Shown piece by piece: positions 57,126 through 64,000 of a stretch of DNA of 64,000 nucleotides (positions are counted from its first letter, which is position 1; the number at the start of each line of letters is the position of its first letter). The notes below the pieces were generated by a model, which saw only the letters and a list, made by a program, of their open reading frames with translations, was not told the origin of the DNA and ran no database searches. The position numbers were made by a program, and so were the translations under genes. Location of the stretch: contig CAIIXF020000009.1 in NCBI GenBank assembly GCA_903813345.2, positions 122,001 to 186,000 on the forward strand, written 5' to 3'. This stretch comes from Owenia fusiformis. Lineage: Eukaryota > Annelida > Polychaeta > Sabellida > Oweniidae.

Positions 57126-58014
57126 CACCCTTGGTATACGCAGCTAACGAAAATTGACCGGTACGGGTCAAAAGCTGGACCGGTACGGGTTAACGGTTTT
57201 ATTTGAATTTAAAACAGCCATAACTTGCACAATATTGACTTCCTCGTGTCTAATTTGAAATATATGATGCCTCCCGATGCTTTTAAGTACCCCATTTTTT
57301 ACAGATTTTTAAACGGACCAAAACTCTCTAAATGCGCATTTATGCTATTTTCTCTCGAGAACGACTGTCTCATTTTCACGATAACTTTTATTTAGTACTT
57401 CTAACATATCAGATATATTTTTCCCCATCAAGGTATGATGTAAATGACATGCTATTTACATCTTGTGAGTTTCGATGACGCGCGTTTAATTTTATAAAAA
57501 ATACCAAACTTTGTGACAAAGAATTTCATCAGCTATTGCCCCGAACCGGTCCGTCTTCTCGCTGCAAGCAGATTGCCCCGAACCGGTCCGTCTTCTCGCT
57601 GCAAGCAGGATGAAATTCTTTGTCACAAAGTTTGGCATTTTTTATAAAATCAAACGCGCGTCATTGAAACTCACAAGATGTAAATAGCATGTCATTTACA
57701 TCATACCTTGATGGGGAAAAATAGATCTTATATGTTAGAAGTACTAAATAAAAGTTATCGTGAAAATGAGACAGTCGTTCTCGAGAGAAAAGAGCATAAA
57801 TGCGCATTTAGAGAGTTTTGGTCCGTTTAAAAATCTGTAAAAAATTGGGGTACTTAAAAGCATTGGGAGGCATCATATATTTCAAATTAGACACGAGGAA
57901 GTCAATATTGAGCAAGTTATGGCTGTTTTAAATTCAAATTAAACCGTTAACCCGTACCGGTCCAGCTTCTGACCCGTATCGGTCAATTTTCGTTAGCTGC
58001 GTATACCAAGGGTG
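57126..58014. mobile_element. 889-bp near-perfect palindromic (fold-back) element
   Basis: Arms 57126-57530 and 57609-58014 are almost exact inverse copies, starting CACCCTTGGTATACGC. The 78-bp centre contains a 37-bp segment (57535-57571) repeated in tandem (57572-57608). AATTTC is duplicated exactly on both sides (57120-57125, 58015-58020). No ORF of interest. CCGGTACGGGT occurs twice near each tip. Confidence 0.9.
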
Positions 58015-58651
58015 AATTTCATTACGATAAAAATCCAAATTTTGGCTTCTCTAAATCGTGACACTGTTGCTCCTATTAATTGCTACCCTTTTCAATCCTT
58101 ACCAAATAAACTCCTAGCAGATTTACAAGGTTGACCAAGTCGACTCCGCTTAGCGATTCGCATTTTATTTATTTATTAAATTAAAATGCGTATCATACGT
58201 AATGATACATGATACGTATTGCACGACGTTTGTATATGTACAGTGTATAAATATAAATATGTTGCGATGAAATATGTTGAAGCTTTCTGTCGAGAGTACT
58301 AGTGATCGTACCAGAATATCACTTTTCAATTACACCAGAGCCATCATCATGATAAACCATGGCATCTCATTTCTTCTCAGCCCTGAGATTTCAAGTGAAA
58401 CAGAAAGATGCTATGCGTATCAGAATGCAGAGCCATCAGAAACATACAAAATATTTTTTATATGACTCTGGTTGACATGCTATAATCGTATGTATTCTAA
58501 ACTTGAAGACGTGATACTAATGGGCAAGACAGGATAGATCTTAAAACACAAGTCGCTTGGTGTTAAGAATCGACCAGGGCAAACCTACAAACGGACACAC
58601 CGATGGACAAAATGTTTAAGAATGAAACTACGTTTGTAGACATAGACTCGG

Positions 58652-59094
58652 CGGGGCGTTTTGGAAGACAACGGGGCGTTTTGGTCAATTTCAGACAGTT
58701 GCGTAGGACTTTTCAAAATTGCTGCATTTAACGTAATAAATATGTTGATGCAGTGATGGACGGTTGTAATGGGCGTCCTTGCGCAGAATATGGAGGAGAG
58801 TGATAGAAGAACTGGCGAGATATCGAGGCTTTTGGTTGAAATCTCTGAAAATTTGCATCTTCTCACATCTGGGGACCAAAACGCCGCTAAAACGACGGAC
58901 TTTGAATACAAAAGCAATGTCTCAACTGAAAGATATTTCTGTAAAGGTTTTAATGGGACAAGTTTGAGGTAAAATGGTGAAGTGTGAGACTCACAATCAT
59001 TGATTTTCCAAAGACAGGGTAGGTTTGAAATTCAAATTAACGGTTTTGCGGGGCGTTTTGGTTTCGATACGTCCCGGAGAGTTTGTATCGCGTG
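58652..59094 (-). repeat. Right TIR of the 4390-bp element
   Basis: 443 bp, inverse of the left TIR, differing by scattered substitutions and a 1-bp length change. Confidence 0.88.
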
Positions 59095-59099
59095 ATGTT

Positions 59100-60404
59100 A
59101 AAGTCCATAGTCTTCGTGCTTTGATGAGTTGACATTTTGAATACATTTGTAAAATCTTTATCCCGCTGTAATAGATCTAAGTGTCCCCAGTGGCCAGTGT
59201 CCGTGGGACAGTTAACCCTGGGGATGCTTGTCCGTCGGACAGTTAACTCCAAGTTTTAAGTGTCCCCCTTGAAGTTTTGAATGTCCCCTTGGGGACACTA
59301 AAATCCAGCATCATTCGAAAGCTAGTTTTTAGTGCCCCCCCCCTTTATTTATGTATTAACTAATAATGCATTTTATCATTAATAAATCATCGAGCACTAC
59401 TCTGTCACGTTAAATATAGACCAAATATAACACAATTCACAAAATGTAAGTATATTTATCGCGTATATGTACTCCTAAATATAAATGTTTGGTCAATTTG
59501 AAGCAAGTTGAAATTTAGTCTTGAAAAGTTTCGAAATTTGACCTTTTTTCCGTTTTTGAGGTTTAATATCTCAAAACTGTTGCACAATTTTAATGGATAG
59601 TCAACTGCTTATATGTGTAGAACCTTTAGTGGAATATATATTCTGACTTTCATCAAAAAATATTGATTTATAATCATCAACTTTGATAAACTAAGAAAAC
59701 ACAGTTTGTGATTTAGTTTGATGACCTTGACAATTGACCTTGCAAAGGAGTGGTATCGATATGATGAACTTTTTGAACACGCGTTTTCATCAAAACATTC
59801 TGAAAATTTTACACATCGTCCATTTAATGGTCATCTTTTGGATGGTAACATTATAATTTGAATTATATATATAGACTTTTCTCTATATTGTTTTAGAAAA
59901 ACACATCAGACACTTTTTTCTTGGTATCATATATTCGGAATGAAATGAAATATCTATCCGAACCTCATTGGAACAAAACGACATATAAGCACAACGTGTT
60001 TAGGTCTCTCAATATTGCAATTGTACAAAGGAAAGTTTGGTTGATTTTAAATAAGTATCTTGTTAATGAAATGAAAGGTTTATCTTAATTTTTATCTATT
60101 TTAGGGGTTTTGTTTTAAGTTTTTGGATACTTTTTGTTAAATCAACCCAAATTTTCTTTGTATAACTATAATATTGAGAGGTCTAAGAAAATGTTGTTTA
60201 TGCTATTCTGTTCCAACAAGGTTCGGAAAGACATTTTATTTCATTCTCAAGAATTCGTAAAAAGGAACAAAAAACAATTACATAAAAAAATGTTAACAAA
60301 AACAGTTATATAAAATATATATGCATTATTTTTGCATTAAATTGTTGCCAATCAGTCAACATTACATAAAGGACCGTGTATTTTACAGAATGTTTCCTAT
60401 AAAT
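59100..60404. other. Intergenic with GTCC-rich palindromic stretch
   Basis: 59180-59300 is rich in TGTCC and GGACA words and includes GTCCGTCGGAC (59230-59240), as at 15713. The remainder is AT-rich without a supported gene; TGACCTTGAC-type words recur here and at 60770-60800. Confidence 0.5.
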
Positions 60405-60459
60405 GGTTTAAGAGAAAAACATTGTTGAATTCAGTTCACCATATCGATACTTATCCTTT
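60405..60459 (+). repeat. Left member of a 55-bp inverted repeat pair
   Basis: GGTTTAAGAGAAAAACATTG and following bases recur inverted at 62135-62189 with one visible substitution. The pair is 1.7 kb apart and could bound an element, but no target duplication is evident. Confidence 0.75.
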
Positions 60460-61078
60460 GACTTTCTTAGACATCAGTGGGTCTTTTTTTGATTAAATAA
60501 ACCTAAATTTGAACCCAGAAGGTCAAAATAAAGGTCAGATTTGAGTTCCCGGGGATTTGTAGTTGATTTTTAAAAATAAATTGGTCAATTTGAAGCAATA
60601 TGACCAATTTTTTTTCGTCAATTATCTCAAAAACGGTAAAGATTTAACGCAAACATATAGTAAGCAATTTGTAGGGAATGCTTATCTAGTTACATTTTAA
60701 TTCATTGCAAGAAATAATCATGAAATATGAAGACGAAATCTGAGAAACTTAAAAAAACTCTGATTTGACCTAGATTTGGCCTTTGACCTTGACCTAGATA
60801 AAAATTCCTTCCCTGCCAAGTGCAGCTCAGGTCCTTAGTAGAAGCATATAAGAGTTATCTCAGACCTAGCTAGAAGTAGTAGAAAAGTGGTTAGGAGGAA
60901 TAAATAAAAAAAATAAATAAAGAATATCCATAAAAACTGGTGGTATCCTTTGAAAATGTAAAAATGGGCACCAATAATAATAGGCTACAATATAGAATAC
61001 TACAATCTATTGAGACTATATAACATACAATACAATATAAACGGTACAGACGGTTAATAATTTTACACATGATATATC

Positions 61079-61178
61079 AATGCAGGATTCGAACCTGGAA
61101 CCTAATAAATACAAACACAATTAATAAATACGCATTATGCCAACGCCTATACCATTACGCCACAGTGGGAGAGATGCC
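61079..61178 (-). ncRNA. tRNA-derived, SINE-like promoter segment
   Basis: On the minus strand an A box TGGCGTAATGG (61152-61162) and an exact B box GGTTCGAATCC (61085-61095) are present, but they are ~67 nt apart. The extra ~25 AT-rich bases disrupt a cloverleaf. This fits a tRNA-derived SINE head, or less likely an intron-bearing tRNA pseudogene. Confidence 0.55.
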
Positions 61179-61261
61179 GATATCCGATTTCGACTACACT
61201 ATAACTTGGATCCTAGTAACTACAAGTATTAAATCCTATCAACGGGGGACATTACAATCTG

Positions 61262-61440
61262 TTACTGGTGTGACAGATCCGAGAGTCTCCCCAGTTATAA
61301 CTGTCTCCCCATTTACCCTTGTTGATATAGGAAATAAACCTGGTTTTCAATGTCCTCCAATGGGTCCTACGGACCCCGATCCCTAGGGTTGGCTGTCCCA
61401 CGGACACTGACCACCGGGGGACACTTAAATCTGTTACACC
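61262..61440. repeat. GTCTCCCC / GGACAC-rich palindromic stretch
   Basis: Contains CCTACGGACC, CCTAGGG and TGTCCCACGGACA, echoing the palindromes at 15713 and 59180. Probably copies of one short repeat family. Confidence 0.45.
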
Positions 61441-62030
61441 GCCTTTGTTATACAGTACTGAATCTTTTCTTGGGAGGACTTCCTGATACAACTTCACCGT
61501 CTGTCATATCGGATAAAAATAGTTTTTTATTAAATTTCCGGGAATTAGGTGATGTGACGTCATTTTAATTGAATATACAGTGGTATTCACTAAGAATGAC
61601 GTCACTGTCGGTGAATACACTCTTCGCACGTTTTCTAAGCAGGGAGACATGGAATACTTCTATATATTTTTAGTCACATGGTATGTAATTGACCAATGAG
61701 AGAACGAGTATCACGGCATGGAAATAATAATTATGGCAATTGCCCACATGTACATATTGTGACACCATAGTAATAAAACTATGCATGCTTTAAAGACATT
61801 AAAGATATTATTGCGTCCTGTTGCATTTTGTAAGATTCAAAATGTCATAAAACACTGTTTGGCTGTGAATCATCTCCTTTGTTAAACACTCTCATAAATT
61901 TTGCATTAAAGTAATATTTTTTTACTTTTAAAGTAGAAAATAAAACGATGGGCCGCCAAGAAAAAGAAAAAAAATCATTTTGAGCTTTGCGATTACGTTA
62001 CGTCTTGCTTAACCTATCTATCTATTGCGA

Positions 62031-62105
62031 AGCTCTACACGCCCATAAGTGTGATATTCTCGATTTACTAGTACAAGAATATCACACTTACGGACGTATA
62101 GAGCT
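62031..62105. repeat. 75-bp hairpin
   Basis: 30-bp arms starting AGCTCTACACG with three mismatches around a 15-nt loop. No gene nearby. Confidence 0.8.
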
Positions 62106-62134
62106 GCACATGAAAGAAAAATCCAGTACCATTT

Positions 62135-62189
62135 AAAGGATAGGTATCGATATGGTGAACTGAATTCAACAATGTTTTTCTCTTAAACC
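62135..62189 (-). repeat. Right member of the 55-bp inverted repeat pair
   Basis: Inverse of 60405-60459. Confidence 0.75.
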
Positions 62190-62193
62190 TAGA

Positions 62194-62975
62194 CTCGCCA
62201 ACCTCCCGTTTTTAACAGGAATCTCCCGTAAATTTTTTGTTTTTCCGTAAAAATACCAATCTCCCGTACCGTTTTCTCCCGTACCATATTTCTACTAAAA
62301 TCTCCCGTAATTCTTTTCAAAATATGGCCGTAAAATCTCCCGTATTTTTGCTGAAATCTCCCGTAAAATCTCCCGTATTCTGGTATAACTCCCGTAAAAT
62401 CTCCCTTTTTTGGTATAACTCCCGTAAAATCTCCCGTTTTCTGGTATAACTCCCGTAAAATCTCCCGTATTCTCTGGTTTAACTCCCGTAAAATCTCCGC
62501 TTTTTGCTCTCGAAATCTACCGTATTTAAAAGGAATTTGACAAATTTGTGACCTTGATTATTGCAGGCACGCTTCTTTCTTTTACTCCAAGAAGGATTGG
62601 CTCCCATGATTCACTATCGATACTTTCATAAATAACTTAAAAGTACTTCATTCCCATGAATCAAATTGCTTTTCTGCGATCAGTTCGGTATAAGATTGCA
62701 CACCAAATGTCCACAAACGGGGGGCAGTTCATATTCTGTCATACTTCTGTCGGGAGAATACATTTTGTAATACATTTACCGTAAAAACTCCCGTTTTTTC
62801 CAAATCTACCGTAAGAACTCCAGTTTTTCAGAAATCTACAGTAAAAACTCAGGTTTTCAGAAACCTACCGTAAGAACTCCCGTTCTTTCAAAATCTACCG
62901 TAAAAACTCCCGTTTTTTCAAAATCTAAAGTAAAAACTCCCGTTTTTTTCAAAATCTACCGTAAAAACTCATATC
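62194..62975 (+). repeat. CTCCCGTAAAA minisatellite in two blocks
   Basis: Block one (about 62200-62520) repeats CTCCCGTAAAATCTCCCGT with TTCTGGTATAA inserts. Block two (about 62776-62972) repeats AAATCTACCGTAAAAACTCCC. The core word CCGTAAAA is common to both, so they are diverged parts of one array. Reading frames through the blocks are repetitive and not taken as genes. Confidence 0.85.
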
Positions 62976-62989
62976 AAGAATATCACGTC

Positions 62990-63550
62990 ATTTTACCACG
63001 TGCTTTTTTGATTGTATATGTGAATAATTACATAACGTCACATCTCGATTATCCAATCACGTCAATGGTATATTAGTCAATTTCCCCGAGAATTCGACTT
63101 TAATACTCTTTTCGTCTGTTGTACCAAGATTAGGCGCCATATTTGAACATTTTAGAATTATATGGCTATGAAACTCCGTGCTAGAAGCCACGTAAATTAC
63201 GAAGAAGAAAGTGATTCTCCTATCTTGGTAATTAAAAATAAAGAAATTAGAAACCATAAGTTATCTCGTGTTTTGATTAAAATTAAGACATCCTGTAACA
63301 ATCTATTGATTTAATTAGACTTTGGGAAAATGTACGTACGTACAGAACACTTGATAGTATTGAAAACAATACTATAACCAGAATGGTAAAGTTGGGTCAT
63401 TTCAAATGGCGAATCGCAAAATAAAAACGGACGTCGTAATTAGCAATTTTCAACGTTTAAGGCTGCTATGTTAATAAATAGAATTCTAATTGGCCATTTG
63501 ATAAATGGCCCATTTTCATTTTCTGGGGGAAGCTTATTTTTTAAAGCCCT
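62990..63550. other. Intergenic, no gene seen
   Basis: AT-rich; no supported coding or structural feature. Confidence 0.5.
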
Positions 63551-63555
63551 TGTTT

Positions 63556-63722
63556 ATTTATTTATTTATTTTATTTATTTATTTGCCAAACACTTTTTAA
63601 TCAGTGGCACAATGGAAAATTCCAGTGCGGCAGTACATAGAACAAATACATATTCATAAAATACAATACAATACAGATAGATAGATAGATAGATAAAATA
63701 AATATGTTAAATTGTACATATG
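63556..63722. repeat. (TTTA)n and (GATA)n tracts at a LINE 3' end
   Basis: (TTTA)n lies at about 63556-63585 and (GATA)5 at 63676-63695. On the minus strand the latter follows the LINE stop by ~30 nt and may be its 3' microsatellite tail. Confidence 0.65.
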
Positions 63723-64000
63723 TTATGAGTTTAAAATATCGTTATTAATAGTCACTAAAAATTGTTTGACACACTTGTCAAACAAGAATCCTTGGTCTTT
63801 GCCCCAAATACTAAAAACAACATCTCCTAGGCACCACTTTAATTTTTCATTTAAAGGAAGCGTTAAGAACATATTAAATACATCAGGGGAGCATGAGGTT
63901 TTAATTCTGTTGTAAAAAACAATTCTTTCACGTTGGTTGTGACTACATGTAAAAAATCTGTGTGTTAAATCATCAATTGGATGAAGGGAACAAAGTTTGC
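63723..64000 (-). CDS. C-terminal end of a non-LTR retrotransposon ORF2 (5' partial)
   Basis: 91 codons open to the right window edge. It begins KLCSLHPIDDLTHRFFTCSH, a His/Cys pattern like the C-terminal motif of LINE ORF2 proteins. The remaining ~70 residues are rich in Phe, Asn and Trp and end in INNDILNS. Reverse transcriptase would lie beyond the window. It differs from the LINE at 47577, so it is another family. Assignment rests on one motif and the adjacent tail-like microsatellite. Confidence 0.55.
   Translation of the reverse strand, partial: KLCSLHPIDDLTHRFFTCSHNQRERIVFYNRIKTSCSPDVFNMFLTLPLNEKLKWCLGDVVFSIWGKDQGFLFDKCVKQFLVTINNDILNS

Larger units (their letters stand above)
54705..59094. 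mobile_element. 4390-bp element with ~444-bp TIRs and 5-bp target duplication, hosting nested insertions
   Basis: 54705-55148 is mirrored by 58652-59094. The tips read CACGCGATAC and inverse, and ATGTT is duplicated exactly at 54700-54704 and 59095-59099. AAAACGCCCCG recurs near both edges of each TIR. Inside are the complete elements at 55412-56390 and 57126-58014, each with its own target duplication, so both inserted later. With these removed about 2.5 kb remains, without recognisable transposase. CAC tips with a 5-bp duplication are seen in Transib-type elements, but nothing else supports that assignment. Confidence 0.82.

Noticed and set aside
62237-62449. ORF through the CTCCCGT array
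   Set aside because: The translation only mirrors the minisatellite unit.

Overview
The window is animal nuclear DNA. Genes are split by introns with GT..AG borders, the DNA is AT-rich, and transposon relics of many kinds fill most of it. The phylum cannot be fixed from this stretch. A Gmr1-type LTR retrotransposon (integrase ahead of reverse transcriptase, a group best known from deuterostomes), a Polinton, mariner-type relics and (TCCG)n-bearing repeats suggest a marine invertebrate. There is one 500-N assembly gap (17984-18483).

Layout. 1-5502: the 3' part of a Gmr1-like Gypsy element, with one open Gag-Pol frame and an 831-bp 3' LTR. 7554-8438: an unrecognised single-exon 265-aa ORF with a TATA box and a poly(A)-like signal. 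10561-14790 (minus): a three-exon gene joined from splice signals. It encodes a 122-aa protein with a signal peptide followed by a complete CspA-type cold-shock domain; an intron holds a TA-flanked transposon. 16118-17983 (minus): an intron-containing integrase gene, broken by a stop and running into the gap. 20.9-24.1 kb: mariner-type relics and MITEs.

24396-33048: a complete Polinton/Maverick of 8653 bp with 963-bp TIRs and a perfect 6-bp target duplication. It carries penton, major capsid (one in-frame stop), protease, integrase, packaging ATPase and three small ORFs, all on the minus strand and tightly packed, but no DNA polymerase B. 33319-40987 (plus): an eight-exon gene for a 550-aa mucin-like, SEA- and EGF-containing single-pass membrane protein, starting 270 bp beyond the Polinton. 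41-46 kb: small palindromic repeats, a short secreted-peptide ORF and a RING-finger first exon. 47577-49733 (minus): a 5'-truncated LINE.

54705-59094: a 4390-bp element with ~444-bp TIRs and a 5-bp target duplication. Two further inverted-repeat elements are nested in it: a 979-bp fold-back of mariner 3' ends and an 889-bp near-perfect palindrome with its own 6-bp duplication. 60-64 kb: dispersed repeats, a tRNA-derived SINE-like piece, CTCCCGT minisatellites and the C-terminal end of another LINE.

Host genes appear to be the cold-shock gene, the mucin-like gene, the RING exon and possibly the 265-aa and 59-aa ORFs. The rest is mobile or repeat DNA. Splice models are read by eye from splice consensus and frame continuity; there is no transcript evidence.
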